Source of the DNA: Archivesica marissinica
Lineage: Eukaryota; Mollusca; Bivalvia; Venerida; Vesicomyidae
NCBI GenBank assembly: GCA_014843695.1
Contig: CM026394.1
Coordinates: forward strand, 38,773,382-38,837,381
DNA: 64,000 bases
Direction: 5' to 3'
A program made the translations under genes and the position numbers. Numbering within the stretch: the first letter of the stretch is position 1; every line of letters begins with the position of its first letter. Under the pieces are notes generated by a model. It saw nothing but the letters and a program-made list of their open reading frames with translations. It had not been told where the DNA came from and searched no databases. Shown here piece by piece: positions 1 to 12,400 of this stretch.

Positions 1-419
1 GTCTAGTAAGATACACTGGCCCATTATAAAGCACCCCTTCTATTCATATGTTGTATTTAATGGTTGTACTGTGCATTTTAACCATATTTTGCAGAAGTAT
101 ATTAACCCTTTCAACCCCACAGGCCTCTAAATAGGCTTATGAAAAGTGTAGATCCAGATGAGCAGGCTCGTAACGAGCCGTCTCATCAGGATCTGCACTT
201 TTTTGCCAGTAATAATTATTACTATTTTTAGATAAAATTACCCATTTTGATAAATGAACTGGTCCAAAGGTAATTTTCTTATTAATTTATTGGTCTAAAA
301 ATAGCATGCACCAATCCATGTCAGTTACTTGGGGTTGAAAGGGTTAAAGAACACCAATTAAGGAAGCGATCACGCGCTTTCTCACTTCTCCCAAAAATTC
401 TGACCTAGAATGAACCCTG
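1..419. repeat. left arm of a large inverted-repeat element
   Basis: This arm is the reverse complement of 2493-2669 once a 238-bp MITE (106-343) is removed. Shared landmarks are the outer end GTCTAGTAAGATACACTGGC and the inner end GAATGAACCCTG. The arm begins at base 1 of the window, so it may extend further left. Together with the right arm it bounds about 2.67 kb of DNA with no credible gene. It looks like a non-autonomous DNA transposon or fold-back element. The superfamily cannot be named. Confidence 0.75.
106..343. mobile_element. TTAA-flanked MITE (piggyBac-like), copy 1
   Basis: The terminal inverted repeats are CCCTTTCAACCCCA at the left and its complement at the right, flanked by TTAA on both sides (102-105 and 344-347). 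The core hairpin reads GATCCAGATGAGCAGGC and then GATCAGGATCTGC-like sequence. The empty site is visible in the inverted copy near 2570-2580, which has a single TTAA. TTAA duplication with CCC/GGG ends is the piggyBac signature. There is no coding capacity. Confidence 0.8.
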
Positions 420-510
420 TAATACATGTACATGCTTCAACAGGTTAGGGAGTCTAAATTGTTCGAGAGGCTAGTTCTGAGAAGTTCTATTCAATAGATG
501 GTTGATATAT

Positions 511-1039
511 TTAAAGCGACACTACATTAGTGAAAATGCAAATTTCTACAGAATGCATTTTCCTATTATATGATATAATTTTTTTCCAAATATATGCCTC
601 AAATATACTGAGTATTTCAACTAATAAGCAAACGTCGTATGGTTTGTTGACATAACAAAATAATGTAAATAGGGTCGACATTCATGCGTAATAGTAAATA
701 CAACTCGTGTATCCTGAATAACACGATTTATGGCACAGATTTACCGCTATATCTCACATGTGTGCCTATGCATATTTATTTGTAGACTAGTCTTAGTTAA
801 ATTATCTTTAAATGACATTATCTCGCGTTTAGCATTGACTCCGATGACAAACAAACGTCAATTCAGGAGCATGGATGATGAAATCCTACTTTCAATTTTG
901 AAAGTTTGTAGATCACAAAAACACTGTTTATTGATTCAATGTTAGTGTTCGAATGTATTCGGACGAATTTGTAGTAGCAACGCATTAATACGTGAACATA
1001 TGCATTCTATTTGCTTTTTGCGATGTAATGTCGCTTTAA
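511..1039. mobile_element. TTAA-flanked TIR element, AGCGACA family, copy 1
   Basis: The ends read TTAAAGCGACA at the left and TGTCGCTTTAA at the right. A related shorter copy lies at 20226-20617 and shares the internal CAAACGTCGTAT and ACACTGTTTATTGATTCAATG-like segments. No open frame in it resembles a transposase, so it is non-autonomous. A sister family with AGCAGCATTAC ends lies at 1890-2447. Confidence 0.65.
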
Positions 1040-1139
1040 TGTCTAAATACATGAATCTTAAGTCTAACACACTACAATGATGAATGAAGCTAACTATTTT
1101 TATCAACACTTTTAAAGACTGGATATAGTGATGTTCTAA

Positions 1140-1545
1140 TTTATATAAATATAATAAATAAAATATCTGTATCTGCATATACAATAACAATAAGTGATAT
1201 CTGCACTATAAACGCGTCATGTGATGCATTGAAGATCGCCGTAGCAACAGTATGTGCGTAACCTATTAGGGTCAGGTCTGTTGCCGCTGGATTTGTTTTT
1301 ATTAGTAATATGGTCAGATATGTTATTACTAGGCGACACCACCATAGTCCTACAGGTTCGAAACCAAATATTATAAGCCAATATAATATATAACACACAA
1401 ATTCCTCTATTTAACTCTTTGCACACTAGTGATGAAAATGTCATGCAGTGTCATTACAATGAGTGAATGACACAATTCTTATGCAATTCCCCGACATAAT
1501 TCCAGAGTGTTCAGTTGCAAATCAAAAAAACACATTAACGAAGTG
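1140..1545. other. no recognisable gene
   Basis: This is AT-rich sequence between two mobile elements. Short stop-free stretches occur on the minus strand, but none shows family similarity or splice sites that I can support. Confidence 0.5.
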
Positions 1546-1750
1546 TCTGTTTTTTTGTTGTTGTTTTTTTACGTTTATTTATCGTCGCTACCGGTTGCCC
1601 ATATGAGCGACGCCTCCTGAAGAGATTAGTTATTTCAGATTTTTGGAGGATAGAGCATGATACAGACAGAGACCCATTCCAGAATCTCCTCTGGTTCTTT
1701 TACGTGCACGGTGTAAAGCACCGACCTCGGTTTAACGTCCGATCTGAAGT
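1546..1750 (-). mobile_element. SINE family A, 3' part only
   Basis: It carries the diagnostic block TCGCTACCGGTTGCCCATAT (read on the plus strand), followed by the CTCTGGTTCTTTTACGTGCA block. The tRNA-like head is missing. Confidence 0.75.
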
Positions 1751-1889
1751 GTCTGTTACAATTATTTGAACTATTTATAGCCTTAATTTTACCCAGCATG
1801 CAGAGTTAAAAAACACAGTGAAAAACCAATAGTAATTCCCCTGCATAAAGTGGGCTATTGCTCAACATGGTTAAATCACATGACAACGG

Positions 1890-2447
1890 TTAAAGCAGCA
1901 TTACATCATATGAAATAAAATATATTTGAAAAATTCAATTTTTACGTATGGGTAGCAATGCTGCTACACATTCTAACATTATACTTTGTATGCTTATGTT
2001 CATTTGGTAAACAGTGTTTTTTTGCGATAAAACAAACTCGAAACCGAAAGTAGGATTAATTAAATTACTTGATATGTTGATTCGTACCTCTGTTAGCTCG
2101 TTTAATCATATTTTATTGCTATGTACATAATAAATTCAAAGACATATATAATAAGTCTTTAGGGACATTTCTACATCCCCACGAGGGGTTCGACATTAGA
2201 GGAAGGAAAATAGATAGTATTTCATGTTCAAAATATATACGTTGTTTTCTACATCCTGTTGTTTCACGCATGCGCACTGTGCGTGTTTACATTTTGTGTG
2301 TTGATAAACAAATTCGCGTATACGACGGTTTAAATTTATTGGAATTTTATCGTTTCTGAGCGACTATTTCGATTTTTGTAAACACGCACACATTAGTATT
2401 GACATTTTACCCAAAACAGCCTTTAATACGATGTAATGCTGCTTTAA
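1890..2447. mobile_element. TTAA-flanked TIR element, AGCAGCATTAC family
   Basis: The ends are TTAAAGCAGCATTACATC and GATGTAATGCTGCTTTAA. The copy at about 19238-19704 is the same element in the opposite orientation. It shares a TGTTGTTTCACGCATGCGCA-like segment and the TAGCAATGCTGCTACACATT block. This copy contains an extra segment (about 2060-2230) with a SINE C-like tail (CCCCACGAGGGGTTCGACAT), probably a nested insertion. Confidence 0.65.
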
Positions 2448-2492
2448 ATTGAAATGTCCTGGTCAAATTGAAAGCAGAGTGGTCATCATTAT

Positions 2493-2669
2493 CAGGGTTC
2501 ATTCAAGGTCAGAATTTTTGGGAGAAGTGAGAAAGCGCGTGATCGCTTCCTTAAATGGAGTTCTTTAATATACTTCTGCAAAATAGGGTTAAAATGCACA
2601 GTACAACCATTAAATACAACATTTGAATAGAAGGAGTGCTTTATAATGGGCCAGTGTATCTTACTAGAC
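2493..2669. repeat. right arm of the large inverted-repeat element
   Basis: It is the reverse complement of the left arm at 1-419 and preserves the pre-insertion site of the MITE found in that arm. It ends with GCCAGTGTATCTTACTAGAC. Confidence 0.75.
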
Positions 2670-2885
2670 AAAATTTTGTTTGAAAATCGTAAAAACCAAA
2701 AAATTCTTCTTTTTTTTAGGGAGAAGTGGGGCCCCCAGAGGGTGAAGTCAGGGTCTCTAGTGCGACAATTTCGCCCACATCGCCCTCTAAACTGATCCCT
2801 GCATTATATGATGAATTAGATAAATGAGTAGATCAGGGTCTGGGAATACATGAATATACATTATTAAATTGAGGGTACTTTAGTG

Positions 2886-3118
2886 CGGCGTCCGTGGTCC
2901 AGTGGTAGAGCATAGGATTTGGAATCGACCAGTCCCGGGTTTGTTCCCCGGTCAGGTCACGTATGTAGTGTCCTTGAGCAAGGCACCTCACACACATTCA
3001 CACATTGCTTAGTACTGGTTTACCGCTTAGGTTGGCTAACCGGTAAACCCTACCCAGGAAAGCATGTCTAGGTCCCCACAAGTGGTTTGACATTAATGGA
3101 ACATGCACAGATATACCT
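2886..3118 (+). mobile_element. SINE family C, near-complete copy
   Basis: The tRNA-like head has an A box in GTGGTCCAGTGGTAGAGC and a B box-like CCCGGGTTTGTTCCC. The body follows with GAGCAAGGCACCTCACACAC, and the tail contains GGTTTGACATTAATGGAACA. A Pol III tRNA-derived SINE is the simplest reading. Confidence 0.8.
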
Positions 3119-3251
3119 ATATTTGGCAATTATTTTCCAGGAGTTCTGCTAACTAGCTCTTAAATGAGTTAGTTTCGAACTACTGTAAGACAGTCAGTAA
3201 ACACTAAAAATGTACCATGGGCGTACCAGTATATGGTCACCTAAGGTTTAA

Positions 3252-3492
3252 CCCATTTCATTCTGGATATATTTAAAGGCTTTTGCAAACAACATAGATC
3301 CAGATCAGCCACAGCATGACGCTGCATGCTGATCAGGATCTATGTTGTTTGCTATATAGCCAAGTGTCTTAGCAAGATCATCTGAATAGCAAACAGCATG
3401 GGGCCTGATCAGACGGAACGTTCCGTGGCGGTTGATCTGGCTCTATGTTCTTTGCAAATTTACTGTTTGAACGGTATCCAGAATGAAATGGG
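3252..3492. mobile_element. TTAA-flanked MITE (piggyBac-like), copy 2
   Basis: The terminal repeats are CCCATTTCATTCTGGATA and its complement, with TTAA on both sides (3248-3251 and 3493-3496). The core hairpin has ACATAGATCCAGATCAGC and GATCAGGATCTATGTTGTTT. It is nearly identical to the copy at 38984-39222. Confidence 0.85.
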
Positions 3493-3761
3493 TTAAATGT
3501 GAATAACTTCTAGTCTCTTTTATAGTAGATGAAATAATATTACTATGTAAAGTGATCATTCTTGAATTTAATACGCTTGACTAAACTCAGATTGCATAAC
3601 ATCTTTTAAAATAAAACCACAATTTCACTCACATGTGAATTCAATATGGCGTATAAAAAAACAGGACGCAAGTTTCGGACACCAATCAAATTTCACAATC
3701 ACAAAAATGTGTTTTTTGATATTGTCACATGACCTTGCAAAGCCGAGCATTTTACTTTCTA

Positions 3762-3970
3762 TGTATGTATGTTCCTTTAATGTCAAACCCCTCGCGGGGA
3801 CTTAGATATGTTTTCCTGGGCAGGCTATGCTGACCTAAGCGATTAGCAAGTACTAAGCAATGTGTGTGAGGTGCCTTGCTCAATGACACTACATACGTGG
3901 CCTGACCGAGTATCGAACGAGGGACCGTTCGATTCCAAATCCGACGCTCTACCACTGGACCACGGATGCC
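3762..3970 (-). mobile_element. SINE family C copy
   Basis: It is the reverse complement of the 2886-3118 element. The tail (TAATGTCAAACCCCTCGCGG) lies at the left and the head (CTCTACCACTGGACCACGGA) at the right. Confidence 0.8.
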
Positions 3971-4789
3971 ACTTTCTCCACTCCCCGCTACAAAAATCAT
4001 TGCTACAAAAATAAACAAATATTTCTTTGTATATAATGATATATCTCTGTGTAAGTGATGTTTAATGAGACTAATGAAAACCTCAACATTTCCATATTTC
4101 CGAGAGAGAAAAATGAATATTATATATGTTTTGGCTCATTTTCGTCTTTGGCAGTTTTGGCGTCCACCATATAATCCAAGTACCTGCTACTGACAGTGAT
4201 AACGTCATTTGCAAACAAATTAGAAAACAGGTGGTGTCCGAAAATAGGGCGATTGACGATATTCTTTCATGGACAGGCTTAGCTAACCTTAGCTAACAAC
4301 TAGTACTAAGCAATGTGTGTGAGTAGAGAGGAAAAGGTTCCGAAATAGATTATGCTCACCTAAGTAGCGTCCCCACAGCAATCTGGCATTGACATTTCGT
4401 TTCTCATTTAAAATATGTTCTTCAAAACAAATGCAATATTGTTGTCTAAGGGGAGTAACTTTTGTATTCTTAATCCATTAAATAAAGTCTATTATCCGGT
4501 ACTTGAAATGTATTATCTCGCTTATCGTAGATTTTGTTTTGTATCGGTCTGGGATATCTCGTAATCGTGCGTGCATGCATTCGTATTTTCAGTTTATATC
4601 TTCTGCCCAAAATGATTGTAAGTGGGCGACCGATAATGGTAATTGAGCCTGGAGACATTGTAAGTGAGCGACCAAAGGTAAGGTTTCTTAGTAGTTTAAT
4701 GCAAACTCGTGACGTGTTATATATGTTTTTTTCTTAATTTGATGGTACTGCACATCCAGGCTCTATAATTAATTAGTATGGCGTTTGTT

Positions 4790-5140
4790 GTACAATGCTC
4801 TAATAGTGGATTTGAAATCGAGAGGTACCAGGTTCGATATTCTGTCACGGCACATGTGTACATAGTGTCCTTGGACAAGGCATCTCTCACATCTTGGTTA
4901 ACATTGGTTACTCGATTAGGTCTGCTAAGCCTGCGCAGTAAATATACGTATGCTCCATTAATGTCAAAATTCCTTGCGGGGGACCTGTACATTGCCATGT
5001 ATGTAGTGCCATTGAGCAAGGCACCTCACACACATTGTTTAGTACTGGTTAATCGCTTAGGTCGGCTAAGCCTGCCCAGGAAAACATGTCTACGTCCCCG
5101 CGAGGGGTTTGACATTAAAGGAACATACATACATACATGG
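4790..5140 (+). mobile_element. two SINE family C fragments in tandem
   Basis: A diverged copy (about 4790-4990, with a GGTTCGATATTC B box and a TTAATGTCAAAATTCCTTGC tail) is followed by a headless second copy. That copy starts in TGCCATGTATGTAGTGCCAT and ends in GGGGTTTGACATTAAAGGAA. Confidence 0.65.
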
Positions 5141-5284
5141 TGTCCTGGACATGCTTAGCCGACCTTTAGAAGCGATTAACCAGTACTAAACAATGTGTGC
5201 AAGGTGCGCTCAATGACAATACATGCCTTGCCTAGGTCGAGTATCGAACTCTGGACCGTTAGATTCCAATTCCGACGCTCTAGT

Positions 5285-5500
5285 GTGGCATTCGTGGTCC
5301 AGTAGTACAGCGCCAGATCTGGAATATATCGTCCCGGGTTCGATACTCAGTCAGGTCACGTATGTAGTGTCATTGAGCAAGGCACATCACACACATTGCT
5401 TAGTAGGCTACTGGTTAACCACATAGGTCGGTTAAGCCTGCCCAAGAAAATATGTCTACGTCACAGCAAGGGATTTGACATTAATGGAACATACATACAT
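5285..5500 (+). mobile_element. SINE family C copy
   Basis: The head is GGCATTCGTGGTCCAGTAGT with the B box GGGTTCGATACTC. The body has GAGCAAGGCACATCACACAC and the tail GGATTTGACATTAATGGAAC. A broken minus-strand copy abuts it on the left (about 5140-5284). Confidence 0.75.
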
Positions 5501-5637
5501 GCATACTACCACAGGACGCCACACGATATATGTCTAGGTCCCCTCAATGGTTCGACATAACTGGAAAACGAAATAAATTAAGCATCACTGCATGTGTTGT
5601 CACCGGATCGGAAATGACACGAACATATATCAATATG

Positions 5638-5872
5638 GTGGAAGTCGTGATAGCGCAGTGGTAATGCGTTCACTTCAGATGCGAAGGCCCTGAGTTCGAG
5701 CCCAGCTGTAGCCGTTACTAGTGTTCCCTTAGGCGAAGCATTTAGATGCCACATTGCCTCATCTCTCTCCCTCGTGGCAATGGATAGACAGGAACGAGGT
5801 CTCGTGAGTGATTAATATAATTTGAAAGAACTTGTTTCGCAATCGAGCAAAAATAAATTGTATAAACTATAA
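5638..5872 (+). mobile_element. SINE family B copy
   Basis: The head GGAAGTCGTGATAGCGCAGT contains an A box (TAGCGCAGTGG) and is followed by the B box GAGTTCGAGCCC. The body has CCCTTAGGCGAAGCATTTAG and CTCTCTCCCTCGTGGCAATG. The tail is TTGTTTCGCAATCGAGC followed by AAAATAAATTGTATAAACT. Confidence 0.8.
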
Positions 5873-6021
5873 TTATATCAGTAACAGCAAAAGGCATATA
5901 CGACTATACTATTGTATATAAGACTCTATGGTGTTGAGTTTAGTGAGGTCTTCTTGTGATCAAATTCAATCTTGGAATATGCATCAGGGCATATGGTCAG
6001 CCGGTAGCGACAATAAGTAAG

Positions 6022-6240
6022 TCGTGGTGGCGCAGTGGTAGAGCGTTCTCACCAGGTGAGAGAGGCCAAGCTGCAGCCGTTACTATTGTTCCCTTAGGCA
6101 AGGCATTTAACTTCTACATTGCCTCTTCTCTATCCCTCGTGGCGATGTATTCTATCAGGAAGGAGGTCTCGAGGGTGATTAATATATATTGTAAGAACCT
6201 TTTTGGCAATCGAACTAAGCTAATTTTGTATTAACTAAAA
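6022..6240 (+). mobile_element. SINE family B copy just downstream of the C4-like gene
   Basis: It starts at GTCGTGGTGGCGCAGTGGTA and has lost part of the B box region. The body and tail match the 5638-5872 copy. It lies antisense to, and immediately beyond, the poly(A) signal of the C4-like gene. Confidence 0.75.
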
Positions 6241-6242
6241 CT

Positions 6243-6248
6243 TTTATT
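6243..6248 (-). terminator. poly(A) signal AATAAA of the C4-like gene
   Basis: TTTATT on the plus strand gives AATAAA on the minus strand, 37 nt beyond the stop codon. It is the first canonical signal downstream, so a very short 3' UTR is inferred. Confidence 0.65.
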
Positions 6249-6284
6249 CAATAAGATGAACATAATATATAGCATGCCGTGATT

Positions 6285-6460
6285 TTATTTTGAGCACATT
6301 GCGCATGTCAGATCTTTGCCGGATTCATACGGTGGACAACGCAGCGAACCACAAACCGCTTCAACCACATAGAACAGCTTGCCGAGTTGCTTTGAACTTC
6401 CACCCTGCATAACTTCAGGATTTTTATCCAAACACACAAATTCCGATCCAGCACTGTGGC
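6285..6460 (-). CDS. C4-like gene, exon 6 (C-terminal)
   Basis: The acceptor is CTTTTATAG before GCCACAG. The exon encodes residues 228-284, including SEFVCLDKNPE, AVCGSLRCPPY and LTCAMCSK, then TAA. It holds five of the conserved cysteines. Confidence 0.9.
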
Positions 6461-9400
6461 CTATAAAAGATAACAAAATAATTAGCATACTGGTAATCCA
6501 GGGATCTCAGGTTCGATCCCCCCCATGACCCTAACAAAATTAACAGTCTTTCAGATAGGACATTAAACCGAGGTCTCGTGTCTGTGCTTTACACCGTGCA
6601 CATAAAACATCCAGCAGATATTCTGGAATGGGTCTCTGTCTGTATCATGTACTATCCTCCAAAATCTAAAATAACTAATCTCTTCAGGAAGCGTCGCTCA
6701 TATGGACAACCGGTAACGACGATAAATAAACGTAAAACACACACAGTATACTGTATATCGTGACAATGCCAGCCATCGAACGTACACATTAATAACTGTT
6801 TGTTGGAGCCGGTTTCAGATATCCACTGCAGTTCTGTTGTGGTATGTGTTTCACACATTACTGTAATTATGGGTAAGCATTTTTATATGGTATTTTTGAA
6901 GTTGTGATTCATTGTCGAGTCATCCAACCAGTACTTACCATAGCTTCTGGATGAGAGAAGTCCTACTTTGTCTAGCCATCCAAACAGTACTTACCATAGC
7001 TTCTGGATGAGAGAAGTCCTACTTTGTCTAGCCATCCAAACAGTACTTACCATAATAACCGGATGAGCGAAGTCCTACATTGTCTATACATCCAATCATT
7101 GCTTACCATAGAACCCCGGATGGTATTTGTATTGTCTAGTCATCCAATCATTGCTTACAATAGAACACGGATGACAGAAGTCCTACATTGTATATTCAGC
7201 CAATCGTTGCTTACCATAGAACGCGGATGACAGAAGTCCTACATCGTATATTCAGCCAATCATTGCTTACCGTAGAACCCGGATGACAGAAGTCCTACTT
7301 TGTATATTCAGCCAAGCATTGCTTACCGTAGAACCCGGATGACAGACGTCCTACATTGTATATTCAGCCAATCGTTGCTTACCGTAGAACCCGGATGACA
7401 GAAGTCCTACATTGTATATTCAGCCAATCGTTGCTTACCGTAGAACCCGGATGACAGAAGTCCTACATTGTATATTCAGCCAAACGTTGCTTACCGTAGA
7501 ACCCGGATGACAGAATTCCTTCATACTCCAGAGTCCACCCAGATTCACATGTATTTTTCCCTGGCAACATCAACACTGTAGATCTAGTGTGATAAACGGA
7601 TTTATATTTACGCCGACTGTTAATTAAACAAGAAAAGTAGATCTGTTCTTAGCAAACATACAAAACTGTTCTCATTTTCCCGTTGGAATGCGATATATTG
7701 ACTTCGGAATATTCACACTGTAGTTGATAGAGTTATGCAACGGAAGTATTGTATTATATTATTTCATTATTTGATATCGACACTTGTTGATGTAAAGTTG
7801 CTCAACAATTAGATGTAAAGTTGCTCACCAATTAGATGTAAAGTTGTTCAACAATTAGATGTAAAGTTGCTCACCAATTAGATGTAAAGTTGCTCAACAA
7901 TTAGATGTAAAGTTGCTCAACAATAAATGGGGATTTCAACAATAGGCATGTACTACGTCTTACGAATACTGTTGATGTAAAGTTGCTCAACAATTAATGG
8001 AGATTTCAACAATAGGCATGTACATTTGTACTACGTATTACGAATACTGTTGATGTAAAGTTGCTCAACAATTAATGGAGATTTCAACAATAGGCATGTA
8101 CATTTGTACTACGTATTACGAATACTGTTGATGTAAAGTTGCTCAACAATTAATGGAGATTTCAACAATAGGCATGTACATTTGTACTACGTATTACGAA
8201 TACTGTTGATGTAAAGTTGCTCAACAATTAATGGAGATTTCAACAATAGGCATGTACATTTGTACTACGTATTACGAATACTGTTGATGTAAAGTTGCTC
8301 AACAATTAGATGTAAAATGCTCAACAATAATGGAGATTTCAACAATAGGCATGTGTACTACGTATTACGAATACTGTTGATGTAAAGTTGCTCAACCATT
8401 AATGGAGATTTCAACAATAGGCATGTACTGCGTCCTACGAATACTCGTAGTACCCATAGACGGACATGTAAGCCTGCATCATTACTACACATTATTATAG
8501 GGTAGCTTAGTTTATGCAAATCTATTCGAGCTCTATTGCAAAACAAGGTTTTACAACTTACACGAATCATTCTCGAGACCTCATTGCTGATGACATCCAT
8601 CGCCACCACGAGGGAGAGAGAAAAGGCAACGTGGAATCTAAATGCATTGTCGTATCGGCTCCAGCGGGGCTCGAACACCGGGCCTGAAGCGAACGCGCTA
8701 ACACTGCATTATCGGGCTCGAACTCCGGGCCTGAAGCGAACGCACTAACACTGCGCTATCGGGCTCGAATTCCGGGCCTGAAGCGAATGCGCTAACACTG
8801 CGCTATCGGGCTCGAACACCGGGCCTGAAGCGAACGCGCTAACAATGCGCTATCGGGCTCCAATTCCGGGCCTGAAGCGAACGCGCTAACACTGCGCTAT
8901 CGGGCTCGAACTCCGGGCCTGAAGCGAACACGCTAACACTGCACTATCGGGCTCGAATTCCGGGTCTGAAGCGAACGCGCTAACACTGCGCTATCGGGCT
9001 CGAACACCGGGCCTGAAGCGAACGCGCTAACACTGCGCTATCGGGCTCGAACACAGGGCCTGAAGCGAACGCGCTAACACTGCGCTATCGGGCTCGAACT
9101 CCGGGCCTGAAGTGAACGCTCTAACACTGCGCTATCGGGCTTGAACACAGGGCCTGAAGCGAACGCGCTAACACTGCGCTATCGGGCTCGAACTCTGGGC
9201 CTGAAGTGAACGCTCTAACACTGCGCTATCGGGCTCGAACTCCGGGCCTGAAGCGAACGCGCTAACACAGATATAACTGACGGATCTGTAGTCCAGTGGT
9301 AACACGCTGGACTTGTAATCCGGTATCTTTCAGATGGAACTTTAAACCAAGGTCTCGTGTCGGTGCTTTACACAGTGCACGTAAGAGAACCAGATGAGAC

Positions 9401-12400
9401 TCTGGAATGGGTCTCTGTCTGTATCATTTCTGTATCCTCCAACTATCTAAAATTACTAATCTCTTCAGGAGGCGTCGCTCATATGGGCAACCGGTAGCGA
9501 CGATAAATAAACGTAAAACACACACACACTCCAACTAACGGAATTGAGAGAGTGGTTATTTGGGCATGATTCAGTGAGGCTATTCACAATGCAGGCCACA
9601 TACACATGTTTGTAAGACCTAACATACAACCTCTGAATGCGGCAGACAGCGCATGGAACGTCCTGAAAAGACAAGTCTTTCCCAAATAGTCGCTGTGACG
9701 TCGATGCCCAATTACCGTTATCCATTACATATTCTGCACCGAACACCTGTAACAAAATGCTTTGGGTGGTCAACAAGCAACCATCACCTAATCATCCTGA
9801 TGCAACAAATCATCTCATTGTGGACAATTGATACAATGAAGTACGACATTCGCTAACAGCAAGTTTAGTTTACACAAATTTATTTTTGCTCGATTGCGAA
9901 ACAAGTTCTTATAACTTATATTAATCACTCGTGAGACCTCATTCCTGATGGAATCGATCGCAACGAGGGAGAGTTAAAAGGCAACGTGGAATTTAAATTC
10001 ATGGCCTAAGGGTACAATCGTAACAAGTTTAACATTCCGTTATATCAACGTATGCACACTGTATGGACCAATTGGCGACAATCCGCATGGACAATTGGTG
10101 ACAATCCGCATGGACAATTGGTGGCAATCCGCATGGACAATTGGTGGCAATCCGCATGGACAATTGGTGGCAATCCGCATGGACAATTGGTGGCAATCCG
10201 CATGGACAATTGGTGGCAATCCGCATGGACAATTGGTGGCAATCCGCATGGACAATTGGTGGCAATCCGCATGGACAATTGGTGGCAATCCGCATGGACA
10301 ATTGGTGGCAATCCGCATGGACAATTGGTGGCAATCCGCATGGACAATTGGTGACAATCCGTATGTATTATTGGTGACAATCCGTATTCACAATTGGTGA
10401 CAATTTATTTTAGCTCGATTGCGAAACAAGTTCTTTCAACTTATATTAATCACTCTCGAGACCTCATTCCTGGTGGAATCCATCGCCACGAGGGAGAGAA
10501 TCCGTATTCACAATTGGTGACAGACCGTATGGACAATTGCTGACAACAATCCGTATTCACAATTGGTGACAATCCGTATGGACAATAGGTGACAAACTGT
10601 ATGGACAATTCGTGGCAAACCCATAAGAACAATTGATGGCAAACCCATAGGAGCAATTGATGGCAAACCGTGTGGACACGGCAACCTTAATAATTAGCCA
10701 CATCAAGTTCCTTAGTAATATGAACGTCTGAGCTTTCTTGTCTTGTTGTTCGTTTTGGCAAGAACAACATCCGCAAGTTTATGATATGGCCACCACATAT
10801 TGACTATTCACAAATAGCTGAATGTATCTACAATGTATATACTCCATCAACGAACCATTACGTGTACTTCCTGATAATAGATTATGTTCACACATACACG
10901 TACTTCCTGATAATAGATTATGTTCACACATTACACGTACTTCCTGATAATAGATTATGTTCACACATTACACGTACTTCCTGATAATAGATTATGTTCA
11001 CACATACACGTACTTCCTGATAATAGATTATGTTCACACATTACACGTACTTCCTGATAATAGATTATGTTCACACATACACGTACTTCCTGATAATAGA
11101 TTATGTTCACACATACACGTACTTCCTGATAATAGATTATGTTCACACATACACGTACTTCCTGATAATAGATTATGTTCACACATTACACGTACTTCCT
11201 GATAATAGATTATGTTCACACATTACACGTACTTCCTGATAATAGATTCTGTTCACAAATACACGTTTTTCCTGATAATAGATTATGTTCACACATTACA
11301 CGTACTTCCTGATAATAGATTATGTTCACACATAGACGTACTTCCTGATAATAGATTATGTTCACACATTACACGTACTTCCTGATAATAGATTATGTTC
11401 ACACATAGACGTACTTCCTGATAATAGATTATGTTCACACATAGACGTACTTCCTGATAATAGATTATGTTCACACATAGACGTACTTCCTGATAATAGA
11501 TTATGTTCACACATTACACGTACTTCCTGATAATAGATTATGTTCACACATACACGTACTTCCTGATAATAGATTATGTTCACACATACACGTTAGTTTA
11601 TACAAATTTAGTTTAGCTCTATTGCGAAACAAGTTCTTTCAACTTATATTAATCACTTTCGAGACCTCATTCCTAATGGAATCCATCGCCATGAAGGAGA
11701 GAGAAGCGGCAATGTGGAATTTAAATGCCTTGCCTATGGGCACAATCGTAACGGCTCCAGTGGGGCTCGAACTCCGGACCTTTCGCACCTGAAGCGAACG
11801 CTCATCAACTACGCTATCACGACTTCCACGTTTATTACCTGTGCACCTTTGTTGATGGACCCGTTACCGAGAAGGTATGGATCTTTCACCAAACATAGAT
11901 AGTTCGTCGCAGCACCATCATCGTTCCAGTTTGAACCTCCCGCATAACCTGTAAAAAAAATACAAGAACATAATATTTATATTCACCGATACATTAACTT
12001 GCTATATAATATTTATATTTATATTCACCGATAAATACCTTGTTATATAATATTTATATTCACCGATAAATTAACTTGTTATATAATATTTATATTTATA
12101 TTCACCGATAAATTAACTTGCTATAATATTATATATATAATATTTAGAACTGGTTCAGATGCAGATGACATGGGCTTATTTAAACCAAATAAGATGTAAA
12201 TTGGAACGATGATACAACGGTAGTTGAACGATGATACAACGTTACTTAAACTATGATACAACGTTGCTTCAACTATGATACAACGTTACTTGAACGATGA
12301 TACAACGTTACTTGAACGATGATACAACGTTACTTGAACGATGATACAACGGTAATTGTACGATGATACCACGTTGCTTCAACTATGATACAACGTTACT

